From positions 62,001 to 126,000 of the forward strand of contig JAWLDA010000002.1 in the NCBI GenBank assembly GCA_041686855.1: a stretch of DNA of 64,000 bases, in the 5' to 3' direction. The stretch is from JAWLDA01 sp041686855. Lineage in GTDB: Bacteria; Bacillota; Limnochordia; DTU080; RSA5. How positions within the stretch are numbered: the first letter of the stretch is position 1; each line of letters starts with the position of its first letter. The position numbers and the translations under genes are program-made. The notes beneath the pieces were generated by a model. The model was not told the origin of the DNA. It made no database searches and worked only from the letters and a program-made list of their open reading frames with translations. This document shows, in pieces, positions 42,615 through 51,282 of the stretch.

Positions 42615-43805
42615 TTGAAAACGATTCGCAGATCAATGATCGCGATGTTGCTCTTTAGTCTCCTTCTCCTAGCCGCTCTACCTGTGAGCGCCCAAGTCTC
42701 GTTAAGCGATATTGAGACAAACTGGGCCAAGGAGCACATCGAGTCACTCGTATCCAAGGGGATCGTCAACGGATACCCCGACAAGACATTTCGGCCCGAT
42801 CGACCGGTGACTCGTGCGGAGTTTGCCAAAATGATGACGGCCGCATTCACGTTCGAAGAGTCGCGTGCCGTCTCCTTTAAGGATATTGCATCCCACTGGG
42901 CCCGCCGGCCGATTCTCACCCTCGCCGAAGCCGAGGTGGTCGAAGGATACCCGGACGGTACGTTTAAGCCGGACAACCATATCACGCGTGCAGAAGTCGT
43001 CTCGATGCTGGTGCGGACCCTCAAGCTCCACGATGTGAAGGGGTACACTCAGACGCCGTCCTTTACGGACGTCAGCACTTCACACTGGGCGTTTGCCAAT
43101 ATCGAAACGGCCTTGCGCCTCAAAATTCTGCCCCCATACGTCCGAGGTGAGTTCCGACCGACGTACGCAGCCAACCGAGCCGAAACAGCGGCCATGATCG
43201 ACTCGGCGATGCAGTTACAGATGACCCGGGGCACGCTCGACTACCTTGAAGCAAACACGCGGACGCTGGGTGTGCGCACCGACGCTGGGCCGCGGGACTT
43301 CACCCTGATGGCCGACACGGTCGTCTTTCGTAACACCAGTACGGTGCCGCTCGAGAACGTCGTCGTCGGCGACGCCGTGTACGTCGTGGCCGACCGATTC
43401 GGGTCACCGCAGTTCGTCAAGACAAACGGAGTGATTACGCAGCAAGACGTCGCCAGCAAAGTGACCGGCATCACGCGTGGACTCCTCAGCCCCAACGACT
43501 TGCGCTACATCATTCAAGGCGATTGGGCGGCGCTCGGTGACAGTCTAAAGAGCAACATCTACGATGAGCTGGTCGAGCGTGGGGTGACACCTGTTGAGGC
43601 AGGCGCGATCATGAGTCAGGACTGGGCATCGCTTCAAGTGTACGGCCGTGACCGCCTAGCTCAAGTCATCGCATCTCAACTGGGTGTGACAACCGACTTG
43701 GCCTTCGCGTTGCTCGAACAGGATTGGGAACAAGCTCGGGAGCTGGCACAGGCCGAAGCCGTTCAGCAGCTTCTGGGTCAATTCCTTCTCGAAGAGAATG
43801 TGTAA
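42615..43805 (+). CDS. Secreted S-layer homology (SLH) domain protein
   Basis: 396 residues from the TTG at 42615, nine bases after AGGAGG. Signal peptide ending LPVSA-QVS, then three SLH domains: NGYPDKTFRPDRPVTRAEF, EGYPDGTFKPDNHITRAEV, and a weaker third (EFRPTYAANRAETAAM). The remaining about 200 residues have a small beta-rich section (LENVVVGDAVYVVADRFG) and end in an Ala/Gln/Glu-rich helix. SLH domains bind pyruvylated cell-wall polymer, so it is a wall-attached protein. Divergent from polA; converges with the L,D-transpeptidase. Confidence 0.88.
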   Translation: MKTIRRSMIAMLLFSLLLLAALPVSAQVSLSDIETNWAKEHIESLVSKGIVNGYPDKTFRPDRPVTRAEFAKMMTAAFTFEESRAVSFKDIASHWARRPILTLAEAEVVEGYPDGTFKPDNHITRAEVVSMLVRTLKLHDVKGYTQTPSFTDVSTSHWAFANIETALRLKILPPYVRGEFRPTYAANRAETAAMIDSAMQLQMTRGTLDYLEANTRTLGVRTDAGPRDFTLMADTVVFRNTSTVPLENVVVGDAVYVVADRFGSPQFVKTNGVITQQDVASKVTGITRGLLSPNDLRYIIQGDWAALGDSLKSNIYDELVERGVTPVEAGAIMSQDWASLQVYGRDRLAQVIASQLGVTTDLAFALLEQDWEQARELAQAEAVQQLLGQFLLEENV

Positions 43806-43819
43806 CATCGGAGCCGAAC

Positions 43820-43844
43820 CCGGGGCGCCCACGACGCGCCCCGG
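43820..43844. terminator. Bidirectional hairpin between convergent surface genes
   Basis: CCGGGGCG / CGCCCCGG stem with a nine-base loop, 15 bases after the SLH gene and 9 bases from the end of the L,D-transpeptidase gene. T tracts are poor on both strands. Confidence 0.5.
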
Positions 43845-43852
43845 TCGGCCTA

Positions 43853-45400
43853 TTATCGTCCGTCAAACCTGCGGTCGTTCACGTCATCGGCCGCTCCGCC
43901 CAAGTGAAGATTGAGACGCAGCGCTTCTTTGTCCCATTCGTACCGAAAGGCCGGGATCACTTCGTCTAATGCGTCAAGGGACGCGAAGAGACGTCCACCT
44001 CTCACCGTCCCCGCGATGGGAACACCCTGTACGTACGCCTTCCGTTCAGATTGATTCCAACCCAATGTGTAATCTAAGGCATCGGTGATCGGGCGCAGTG
44101 GGACATAGAGCTGGTCCCCGTGGATCAAGCCCTCACCAACGTTGCTCGAGTCAATCTCCACGTAAAGCGGTCGCAGCACGGCAGTCGCTTGTTGGGGGCG
44201 CCACGTGATCTGAACGCCTAGGTGCTCTGCGAGGCGATCGTAGGGCAGGTACGCTTTGGAACCGATCACTTCTGCGCCAAAGGCAACCGTCTCACCTAGC
44301 CGCACCCCGGCCAACCGAGCGTCCCACGTCGCTGTCACGCCGAACTGTTGGCTCAACTCCTGCACCGGAAGGAAGAGTCCCGAGCGCGTGAGATAGGGAC
44401 GCAGGCCGAGGTCGCGCCCTTGGGCGTCGACGACGCGTACCCGCTCGAGATGGATCCCCTGAACTCCAGCTGTGAGGAGTGCCAACCCCAATGCGTCCGC
44501 CACCGTCTCGACCGAGACGTAGGGACGCTGGCCGATCCAAAAGATCCCGCTCACTTCGCGTCCAGACACCCAAAGGCGTGCCTGTTCTCCCTGGTTGGAG
44601 ACGTACACTTCGTCTTGCGTCAGGGCTGCAACACTCTCCACTGAGACAAGGAGGCGACCGCCAAAGAAGATGGCGCCGGTGCGAGCCTGCTGGTCGTCGA
44701 GGAAGAGCGGGACTGAAGTAGGAACCGGGCGGGCCTCCCCCGCCGCCTCACCAAGTATGGCACCAAGGGCTTGCTCATCAACCGCCTCGCGCGACACGCC
44801 TACCTGTTCGAGGGCGTCGAGGGCGCGCGTGAGCGTATTGGTCCCTTGGCGATAGATATCCCGATGCACCCGTAGGAACGGCCGCCGCGTCACGGGGTCG
44901 AGCCACGTCTCAACGGTCTCATAGGTGAAGGTCACTTTCGTGCCGACACCGATGAGTTGCGCCAACGCTTCGACGTCCTCATTATTCATACGGATACAGC
45001 CGGCCGAAGCCGCCGTTCCGATCGAGTTGGGAGCGTTGGTCCCGTGGATGCCATACCCTTTGAATCCAAGGCCCAACCAGCGTGTTCCGACGGGGTTCTC
45101 CGGGCCGGGAGGGATCGGTTGCAATCCTTGGGAGTACCAATCCGGCGGGTAGTATGTCGGATACTCCACCTTATTGATCACTTCGGTGCTTCCCAGTTGC
45201 GACGGATTGACAACGCGTCCCACGCCGATTGGGTACGTGGCCGCCGGTAAGCCGTCTTGGTAAAGATGCAATGAGAATGCCGGTATGTTCACAATGATTT
45301 CGTGATACGGCTCCGTCGCCAGGGCCGCCGGTACAGCGGCTACAACCAGGAGCGTAACGACGAGCGTGAGCCGCACCCACCCCCGCACGTTGCGTCGCAT
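43853..45400 (-). CDS. Secreted L,D-transpeptidase with copper-amine-oxidase-like repeats
   Basis: 515 residues from ATG 45400. Signal peptide (LTLVVTLLVVAAVPAALA), then a YkuD catalytic domain with IHGTNAPNSIG and the catalytic Cys in AASAGCIRMNNEDVEAL. The C-terminal half contains repeated modules of the copper-amine-oxidase N-terminal type (RPYVSVETVADALGLALL, KAYLPYDRLAEHLGVQITW, LYVPLRPITDALDYTLGW), which usually bind wall polymers. Forms 3-3 peptidoglycan cross-links or attaches proteins to the wall. The first ATG (45436) is less likely since GGGGGG precedes the second. Confidence 0.92.
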   Translation of the reverse strand: MRRNVRGWVRLTLVVTLLVVAAVPAALATEPYHEIIVNIPAFSLHLYQDGLPAATYPIGVGRVVNPSQLGSTEVINKVEYPTYYPPDWYSQGLQPIPPGPENPVGTRWLGLGFKGYGIHGTNAPNSIGTAASAGCIRMNNEDVEALAQLIGVGTKVTFTYETVETWLDPVTRRPFLRVHRDIYRQGTNTLTRALDALEQVGVSREAVDEQALGAILGEAAGEARPVPTSVPLFLDDQQARTGAIFFGGRLLVSVESVAALTQDEVYVSNQGEQARLWVSGREVSGIFWIGQRPYVSVETVADALGLALLTAGVQGIHLERVRVVDAQGRDLGLRPYLTRSGLFLPVQELSQQFGVTATWDARLAGVRLGETVAFGAEVIGSKAYLPYDRLAEHLGVQITWRPQQATAVLRPLYVEIDSSNVGEGLIHGDQLYVPLRPITDALDYTLGWNQSERKAYVQGVPIAGTVRGGRLFASLDALDEVIPAFRYEWDKEALRLNLHLGGAADDVNDRRFDGR

Positions 45401-45530
45401 GAAATCCCCCCCATTTAAACCACTGATTATACACATATGTACACCGCACCTCTTCTTGTAGACTCGAGGCTCTGATTGGGTATACCATGGGATTTAACAA
45501 AGAATGGCGGTTCGACTCGCATTTCGTCTA

Positions 45531-45559
45531 TTGAAGAGCGCCTGTAATTATGGTATCAT
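45531..45559 (+). promoter_or_regulatory. Promoter of tRNA-Leu(CAA)
   Basis: TTGAAG (45531-45536), 17 bases, TATCAT (45554-45559), 18 bases before the tRNA. Confidence 0.6.
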
Positions 45560-45577
45560 AACTTGTGCTTGAGCCAC

Positions 45578-45665
45578 GCCGAAGTGGCGGAACTGGCAGA
45601 CGCGCGCGACTCAAAATCGCGTGGGGCAGCCCCCCATGTGGGTTCGATTCCCACCTTCGGCACCA
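45578..45665 (+). tRNA. tRNA-Leu (anticodon CAA)
   Basis: Acceptor GCCGAAG / CTTCGGC with encoded CCA. The anticodon loop CTCAAAA on a CGCGA/TCGCG stem gives CAA. A long variable arm and GGTTCGATTCC T loop confirm a class II leucine tRNA. Confidence 0.97.
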
Positions 45666-45673
45666 AGGAAACT

Positions 45674-45697
45674 GAAACCCCCTTCGTAGGGGGTTTC
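45674..45697 (+). terminator. Terminator after tRNA-Leu(CAA)
   Basis: GAAACCCCC / GGGGGTTTC stem with a six-base loop, nine bases after the tRNA. Confidence 0.75.
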
Positions 45698-45741
45698 GAC
45701 GTTTCTAAGCGAGTTGACCCTTCCTTTTCCTCCAGAGCCAA

Positions 45742-45775
45742 GAAACGACCCCCGAGAGATTTCGGGGGTCGTTTC
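45742..45775. terminator. Terminator shared with the NeuB-like operon
   Basis: GAAACGACCCCCGA pairs with TTCGGGGGTCGTTTC across a short loop. It lies next to the end of the minus-strand gene at 45780 and has T-rich flanks on the plus side, so it may stop transcription from both directions. Confidence 0.7.
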
Positions 45776-45779
45776 TTTC

Positions 45780-46649
45780 CTATCCTTTATTGACCTGCTT
45801 CAACTTACGGCGTTGTTCCATCTCAATGGGCATCATCTCTTTCGGTTTATGCTGCAGCGCTTTGGAGACGTTGTGTACATCACGCACCAACCGACGCAGC
45901 CCGTCGGGTTCCAGAGAGGCCGCATGATCCGTCCCCTTCCACGTACGATCCAACGTGAAGTGTCGTTCAAGCCAATCGGCGCCCAACGTCATCGCCGCAA
46001 TGTCCGCGGCAATGCCAAGATGGTGTCCCGAATAACCAATGCCGGCCACCTCACTCCCGAAGGTAGAGCGCAAACGCTCCACTTCGAGCAGCGCCAGGTT
46101 TTCAAAGGGGACTGGATATCCGGAGACACAGGCGTACAAGACGGTGTCGCGGGCCCTGCCTCTAAGGCGCATGAATTCGAGAATCGTCTCCTCCTCCCGC
46201 TGGGTCGTCATCCCCAGCGAAATATGAATCTGCCCTCCGTACTCGTCACACAGGTAGCCCAACATAGGAAAATGTGTATTACAGGCTGAAGGCACCTTGA
46301 TCAATTGGGGTCGCAGGCTGGCGATCTCCCGAGCGCTCGTCATATCCCAAACGCTCGAGCTGTACACGACCCCCCACTCCTCGCACAGATCCTTGAGTCG
46401 CCGGTGCGCCTCGAGGTCGAGCTCCAGGGCTTCACGGTGCTCACCGTACGTGGCGCCGTACGCGTTTGCCGGGACGGGGTGGGGCGACGCGTACTGCTGG
46501 GGTGTGAGCGACTCTACAGGATGGCGCTTTTGAAACTTCACCACGTCCGCGCCGCAAATCTGAGCGGCGACCCGGACCATGTCAAACGCCGTCTCCAATT
46601 CACCTCGATGGTTGCATCCGATCTCTGCGACAACCTGAGCACGTCGCAT
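45780..46649 (-). CDS. NeuB-family nonulosonate synthase, short form
   Basis: 289 residues, TIM-barrel NeuB domain that condenses phosphoenolpyruvate with a hexosamine to a sialic-, legionaminic- or pseudaminic-type acid. It begins VVAEIGCNHRGELETA and has VKFQKRHPVESLTPQQYA, LIKVPSACNTHFPML, IGYSGHHLGIAADIAA and LERHFTLDRTWKGTDHAASLEP, all family segments. The C-terminal SAF (antifreeze-like) domain present in typical 340-residue enzymes is absent. Directly adjacent to the CMP-transferase/phosphatase fusion upstream. Which nonulosonate is made cannot be told. Confidence 0.88.
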   Translation of the reverse strand: MRRAQVVAEIGCNHRGELETAFDMVRVAAQICGADVVKFQKRHPVESLTPQQYASPHPVPANAYGATYGEHREALELDLEAHRRLKDLCEEWGVVYSSSVWDMTSAREIASLRPQLIKVPSACNTHFPMLGYLCDEYGGQIHISLGMTTQREEETILEFMRLRGRARDTVLYACVSGYPVPFENLALLEVERLRSTFGSEVAGIGYSGHHLGIAADIAAMTLGADWLERHFTLDRTWKGTDHAASLEPDGLRRLVRDVHNVSKALQHKPKEMMPIEMEQRRKLKQVNKG

Positions 46650-47801
46650 TTAGACACCTCCTCCATTTGGAAGCAGCATCCTTGCCAGCTCCCGTATGCA
46701 GCCGTAACCGCCCGGTGTCTCGAGCACCACCTGGGCCGCCTCCTTTGCGCTTGGATACGCGTCCGCCGGCGCCACGCCGCAGCCCACGTAGAGCATGCAC
46801 TCGCGATCCGGCACGTCGTTCCCAATATAGATCGTGCGTCTTGGGTGGATCCCCTGGTCCGCGAGCCAATCTTGCAGGGCGGGCAGCTTGCGGTCGGCCA
46901 CGATGCACTCGACCGAGAGCTTCTCAGCCCGGCGTCGTACCGACGGATTCGACTCGTTTGTCAGCACCAGCAAACGAATGCCCATCTCTTTGAGTCGCTG
47001 CATCGCCCATCCGTCACCACGATGGCAGAGGACGCTCTCCTTGCCCTCTTGATCCACGCGCACCCGGTTGTCGGTGAGCACGCCATCGAAATCCATGACG
47101 ACAGCCTCCAACGTGGATGGAAGGCGTGCGGCGCGCTCGGTCGCCAGGCGGCGGCGTAACAGCTCTTGTACCAGCATGAAATCGACCTCGTCGTCGATCT
47201 CAAGGCTCCGCTCGGCGGGGACTTCGACGATCGCCGTCCGCCCGAAGAAACGGCTTCTCGCTTCGAGGAATCTCTCAATCTTCATGGCGTACACTGCGCC
47301 GACCTCGAGAAACTGCTCCCCCAGGTCTTGTCGGCGGAGTCTGTGCGAACGGTCATGACCCACCGGACGTGCTCCCTCGGGCGTCTTACTCCAGGCGAAG
47401 CGGTGCCAACTCGTCGCTGTGAAGGCAGTATCCGCATGTTGCAGCGCATCGACCGCTCGGTCAATGTCAGCGCTCACCATGAGAGGCGCCGTACATTGAA
47501 GAAAGACGAGGATTCCACGAACCATTTCGATTTGCTCGAGCGCGTGCAACAGCGCCGATTCAGACGACGCCTGGTCGCCACTGAGCGCCGGCGGTCGCCA
47601 TACCACCTCAGCCCCGTAGCGCCGACTCACCTGAGCGATCTCTGGATCGTCTGTCGAGACGATCACGCGGCCGACGCACGCGGAGTCTTGAGCCGCCTCA
47701 ATGGTCCAGCCGATGAGTGGCTTGCCGCACATGGGCCGGACATTTTTGCGCGGGAGCCCCTTGGACCCACCGCGCGCCGGGATGATGGCCACTGCTTTCA
47801 C
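46650..47801 (-). CDS. CMP-nonulosonate synthetase fused to a KdsC-like HAD phosphatase
   Basis: 383 residues from the GTG at 47801, 11 bases after AAGGAGG. The N-terminal about 230 residues form a cytidylyltransferase: AIIPARGGSKGLPRKNVRPM, then VIVSTDDPEIAQ, LQCTAPL and LEIDDEVDF. The C-terminal about 150 residues form a HAD domain with the Asp-x-Asp nucleophile in VVMDFDGVLTDNRV, VLTNESNPSVRRRAE and IYIGNDVPDRECM. This pairs the phosphatase and activation steps of the NeuB pathway in one chain, as in some NeuA proteins. The two genes are coupled with no gap, so they form one operon. Confidence 0.9.
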   Translation of the reverse strand: MKAVAIIPARGGSKGLPRKNVRPMCGKPLIGWTIEAAQDSACVGRVIVSTDDPEIAQVSRRYGAEVVWRPPALSGDQASSESALLHALEQIEMVRGILVFLQCTAPLMVSADIDRAVDALQHADTAFTATSWHRFAWSKTPEGARPVGHDRSHRLRRQDLGEQFLEVGAVYAMKIERFLEARSRFFGRTAIVEVPAERSLEIDDEVDFMLVQELLRRRLATERAARLPSTLEAVVMDFDGVLTDNRVRVDQEGKESVLCHRGDGWAMQRLKEMGIRLLVLTNESNPSVRRRAEKLSVECIVADRKLPALQDWLADQGIHPRRTIYIGNDVPDRECMLYVGCGVAPADAYPSAKEAAQVVLETPGGYGCIRELARMLLPNGGGV

Positions 47802-47979
47802 GAGAAGCGGCGCCTCCTTGAATCCACATCTCTTTGGTTTGCTGACGAGTTTATTGTAGTCGGGCGAACGCGCGAGGGAACCGGAGTGAAGAGCTATTCT
47901 TTGGGTTAGCAACTCCAACCAAGCCGGCATACGTTGAACATGATCCAAAGGGAGACTCGGTACGAAAAGGGGATCGACA

Positions 47980-48636
47980 TTGCGGTTTGGCTCCAACTCT
48001 ACCAAGAAGGTTGCGATTATCGGGGGCGCCTCATCTCGGTCCAAAGCGCCCTACGACGACCTAACCTGGGAGACGTGGGCGTTCTCGAGTTTGCGTTTGA
48101 CCACGCCCCGAATCACTCGATGGTTTGAAATGCACGCACTCGAAGACCTCAGGAGTCAGCTACGTCGAGATACCCCGCGTCGCCTGTCGTACGACTCCTA
48201 CATGGACTTTCTCATGGGACTCGACGTACCGATTTACATGCAGCGCAAACACCCCGAGATCCCGCGCAGTGTCGAGTATCCGCTCGAGGATGCGCTAACA
48301 GCCTTTGGCCGATGTTTTACCAGCTCCGCGTCCTACTTGATCGCTCTCGCGATTATGGAAGAGTTTGAAACGATCGGGGTGTGGGGGATCCACTTGACCG
48401 CCCGTAGCGTCTACAGCAGGCAACGTCCGGGTGTTGAGTATCTGCTCGGCGTGGCGCGCGCCCGCGGCATCGACGTCTACCTCCCTCCCAATTCGCCACT
48501 GCGAATTCCGACGAAGCCAAAGCTGAGGCCGACGGAGATACTCTACGGTTACGACTGGCAGTCGCCCAAGGCGTGGTGGCGCAAAAAGGCGCGCCGGAGC
48601 TCGGCGCGGCGGCGCAAAGGGAAGCGCAAGTCCTAA
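47980..48636 (+). CDS. Rossmann-like protein of unknown function, copy 1
   Basis: 218 residues. TTG start seven bases after AAAAGGGG. N-terminal strand-loop VAIIGGASSRSKAPY reads as a nucleotide-binding Rossmann entry, followed by WETWAFSSL, ITRWFEMHAL, VPIYMQRKHPEIP, GRCFTSSASYLIALAI, IGVWGIHLTAR and QRPGVEYLLGVARARGI. The C-terminus is strongly basic (KKARRSSARRRKGKRKS). I know similar proteins from phage and spore-former genomes but no function. Same strand as the next paralogue and the YheC-like gene. Confidence 0.65.
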   Translation: MRFGSNSTKKVAIIGGASSRSKAPYDDLTWETWAFSSLRLTTPRITRWFEMHALEDLRSQLRRDTPRRLSYDSYMDFLMGLDVPIYMQRKHPEIPRSVEYPLEDALTAFGRCFTSSASYLIALAIMEEFETIGVWGIHLTARSVYSRQRPGVEYLLGVARARGIDVYLPPNSPLRIPTKPKLRPTEILYGYDWQSPKAWWRKKARRSSARRRKGKRKS

Positions 48637-48661
48637 TCACAGGGCACATGGAGGGTGACTC

Positions 48662-49354
48662 ATGAGCGTTCAACTACTGGAGAGTTTGGATGACGAATCT
48701 GTGAATGCGACTCCGACGACGACACGAAAAGTGGCGATTGTCGGCGGCGGTCCCTCGCGCCGCCGCGCACCGTACAAGGATGAGACGTGGGAGATCTGGG
48801 CGTTCTCGAGTAAGGCGTGGCGCTATCCGCGAATCACGCGCTGGTTTGAGATCCACGCCATGACCGACTTGCGCCAACAATTGGCCTCCAAAAAACGCGG
48901 ACGCCGTCGTTTCGGTACCTATATGCGGTGGATGCGCAGGCTCGACTGCCCGGTCTACATGCAACGTGAGCATCCGCGCATCCCTAACAGCGTAGAGTTT
49001 CCCAAAGATGATTTAGTTGAAGAGTTTGGCCACTGCTTCACCAGTACGGCGGCGTTTCTCATCGCCCTTGCGATGTATGAAGGCTGCGACGAAATCGGCC
49101 TTTGGGGCATTGACCTGCGCGGCCGGAAGTACATTCGCCAGCGGCCGGCCATTCGGTACCTTCTCGGCGTCGCGCGCCAACGCGGAATCAAGGTCCACCT
49201 GCGACGTGGTACTCCCATTCGGATCCCCGATACACCGAAGCCCGTCAGGACACGCGTCCTCTACGCATACGGGTGGCGTTCACGCTACGCGTGGTGGCGG
49301 TACCGGCTACGGCGTCGCAAGAGCCGTCGGGGACGCTTAAAGCGCCGCCGCTAG
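48662..49354 (+). CDS. Rossmann-like protein of unknown function, copy 2
   Basis: 230 residues, tandem paralogue of copy 1, sharing VAIVGGGPSRRRAPY, WEIWAFSSKAW, ITRWFEIHAM, CPVYMQREHPRIP, HCFTSTAAFLIALAMY, IGLWGIDLRGR and QRPAIRYLLGVARQRGIKVHL. It has about 20 additional N-terminal residues and again a polybasic tail (RRRKSRRGRLKRRR). Tandem duplication with preserved core and tail suggests both have been kept for use. A good GGAGGGTG site precedes the ATG. Confidence 0.68.
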   Translation: MSVQLLESLDDESVNATPTTTRKVAIVGGGPSRRRAPYKDETWEIWAFSSKAWRYPRITRWFEIHAMTDLRQQLASKKRGRRRFGTYMRWMRRLDCPVYMQREHPRIPNSVEFPKDDLVEEFGHCFTSTAAFLIALAMYEGCDEIGLWGIDLRGRKYIRQRPAIRYLLGVARQRGIKVHLRRGTPIRIPDTPKPVRTRVLYAYGWRSRYAWWRYRLRRRKSRRGRLKRRR

Positions 49355-49412
49355 TCAGCCGCGCCAAGAACCTAAAGACGCGGAGGCAAGTTGGTTTAAA
49401 GGGGATGTTAGC

Positions 49413-50489
49413 ATGTCGTCATGTGTAGGGGTGCTGGTCGATCGAAGGACGTTGCTGCGGGCGCTGCGAAATCGCTCCACCTATGAGCGCATCGCCTTTT
49501 ACCGCAGCATCGCAACGGAAGAGTTAGGGATCGATATCATCGTATTCTCCGTCGACGGAATTCGTGAACGCCGAAATAAAGTGACTGGGTGCGTCCCGAC
49601 CTCCAACGGTTGGCGTAAGACGACGACCACCATCCCCAAAGTGATCCATAAGCGGGTGCTCTACCGCCAGAGCGCCCCCCTCAAAACCTTGCGGCGGCTC
49701 CAGCGTCGGCGCGGTACGCTCTTTGTCAATCCTCTACGAATCCAAAATAAAGCGGACATGAATAAAGCGCTCACCGGTGATCCCGCTGTCGCGGCGCATA
49801 TCCCGCCTACCCAAGCGTTGCGGTGGCGGCCGCTCATCCAGGCCTTAGAGGCAGGAACGAGCATCATCATCAAGCCGCGCATCGGCTCTGTGGGGCAAGG
49901 TATCCTGCGTATTGAACCCACATCGGGCGGGCGATTCAAGGTGACAAGTAGAACGACGCGGGTGCACACACGGGCGGGCCTGCGCAAACGACTCCGAGCT
50001 CGCCTGGGCTCGGGGCGTTACATCATGCAGCATTACCTCATGCTCGCTCGCGTCGACGACAAGCCCTTCGACCTACGCGTCCCCGTTCAACGGGACGGAA
50101 GTGGCGCCTGGAGGCTTCCGGGGATGGTCGCCAAAGTGGCGGGCCCCCACCCGTTCCTCACCAACCTGGCAAAAGGCGGCCGCGCGATACCGGGCCGCCA
50201 AGCGCTCGAGAGCGCGTTCGCTCCTGCCGATGCAGGGCGCGTCGTAAAAAGTGTCAACAGACTGGCCCTCAACGTCGCCAAGGCCGTCGCCCAAAGTCAC
50301 CCCCGGGCGGCCGATCTCGGGCTCGACATCGGCGTCGACCAAGAGGGCAAAGCGTGGCTCATTGAGGTGAACACCAGGGATCAACGGATTACGTTCTTTG
50401 AGGCGGGTCTACACGACGAGTTTCGTACCCTATATAAAAACCCGCTCGCCTACTGCGCCCACCTCGCAGGTGACGCCCCGACCGATTAA
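49413..50489 (+). CDS. YheC-like ATP-grasp protein, satellite copy
   Basis: 358 residues, sixth YheC/YheD-like protein in the window. Motifs are IIIKPRIGSVGQGILRIEP (about residue 154), FDLRVPVQRDGSGAW (about 219), FLTNLAKGGRAIPG (about 250), ADLGLDIGVD (about 300; the usual Gly-Glu is Ala-Asp) and WLIEVNTRDQRI (about 319). The N-terminus is unlike the others (MSSCVGVLVDRRTLLRALRN). It ends four bases into the opposite-strand PIG-L gene. Likely belongs functionally with the two Rossmann-like genes before it. Confidence 0.82.
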   Translation: MSSCVGVLVDRRTLLRALRNRSTYERIAFYRSIATEELGIDIIVFSVDGIRERRNKVTGCVPTSNGWRKTTTTIPKVIHKRVLYRQSAPLKTLRRLQRRRGTLFVNPLRIQNKADMNKALTGDPAVAAHIPPTQALRWRPLIQALEAGTSIIIKPRIGSVGQGILRIEPTSGGRFKVTSRTTRVHTRAGLRKRLRARLGSGRYIMQHYLMLARVDDKPFDLRVPVQRDGSGAWRLPGMVAKVAGPHPFLTNLAKGGRAIPGRQALESAFAPADAGRVVKSVNRLALNVAKAVAQSHPRAADLGLDIGVDQEGKAWLIEVNTRDQRITFFEAGLHDEFRTLYKNPLAYCAHLAGDAPTD

Positions 50490-51238
50490 AGCAACCGGTA
50501 GAGCCCTTCAGCGTACTGACAGCGAGCCCCGGTCGCGTAGGCCGACGCCATGAGCATAAACGCCTCCCGATACTCGGAGCTCGAAAGGTAGACGAGTTGA
50601 CTTTGGTGACAGGATACGGCTTTGAGTTTCGCTTCCATGGCCCGATCAAGGTTAACTAACACATTGGGTTGGCGCGTGCCGTAAAAGTAGACTCGAGCGC
50701 CGGAGTGGACATAACGCCGCGCCACATCCATCACCGTTCGCCCCAGCGCTTTATGGTCGCGATTGGCCATTCGCGCGACCAGCTCTTGAGGATCAAATGC
50801 CAGGACGACGTCGGGCCGGACGCTACGCCAAGCTTTGTCGACGATCACTTCGACCCGCGGGTCCTCCGGAAGGGTGAAATCCGGCAGACCGGCAAAGGTG
50901 ATCGTGCGGAAGCCTTGCATGCGTCCTGCTTGGCGCTGTTCGTTACGCCGTACATCGCCCATATGCTCGTAACTGCCGTGCTTCTCGCCGTCACTCAACA
51001 CCCATACGTGGACGTGACTGCCAGACTTGGCAAGGCGATGGAGGGTTCCCCCCGCAAAAAATTCCAGGTCGTCCGGATGCGCGGTGAACGCCAGGACACG
51101 GCGCCTCCGATTCATGAGCTCCTCCCCCGCCAATCGGGCCGCCTCGGGCGTGGCCGCTTTTAAGCCCATCCTCAGGAGCGACTGTACCGGCATCGATTTT
51201 CCCAAGGCAAGCAGCGACCTCATGTACCCCTGGCGCAT
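50486..51238 (-). CDS. PIG-L/LmbE-family deacetylase, copy 2
   Basis: About 250 residues from ATG 51238; the frame is open to 51406 and the start is uncertain (51223 has AGGGG close by). It carries the zinc-site motif FTAHPDDLEFFAGGTLHRL, VWVLSDGEKHGSY, a downstream RPDVVLAFDPQE, and HKALGRTVMDVARRY with a metal-site His. Hydrolyses N-acetyl groups from sugars such as GlcNAc-linked compounds; the actual substrate is unknown. Tandem with the copy upstream, and convergent with the YheC-like gene. Confidence 0.8.
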   Translation of the reverse strand: MRQGYMRSLLALGKSMPVQSLLRMGLKAATPEAARLAGEELMNRRRRVLAFTAHPDDLEFFAGGTLHRLAKSGSHVHVWVLSDGEKHGSYEHMGDVRRNEQRQAGRMQGFRTITFAGLPDFTLPEDPRVEVIVDKAWRSVRPDVVLAFDPQELVARMANRDHKALGRTVMDVARRYVHSGARVYFYGTRQPNVLVNLDRAMEAKLKAVSCHQSQLVYLSSSEYREAFMLMASAYATGARCQYAEGLYRLL

Positions 51239-51282
51239 CTGTAGCGAGCGATCGACCGTTGGTGTAGGGCGCTCGACCTCGA

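Noticed and set aside
34017..45665. The two tRNA-Leu genes as phage or island attachment sites
   Set aside because: No integrase and no duplicated tRNA 3' ends were seen near either gene.
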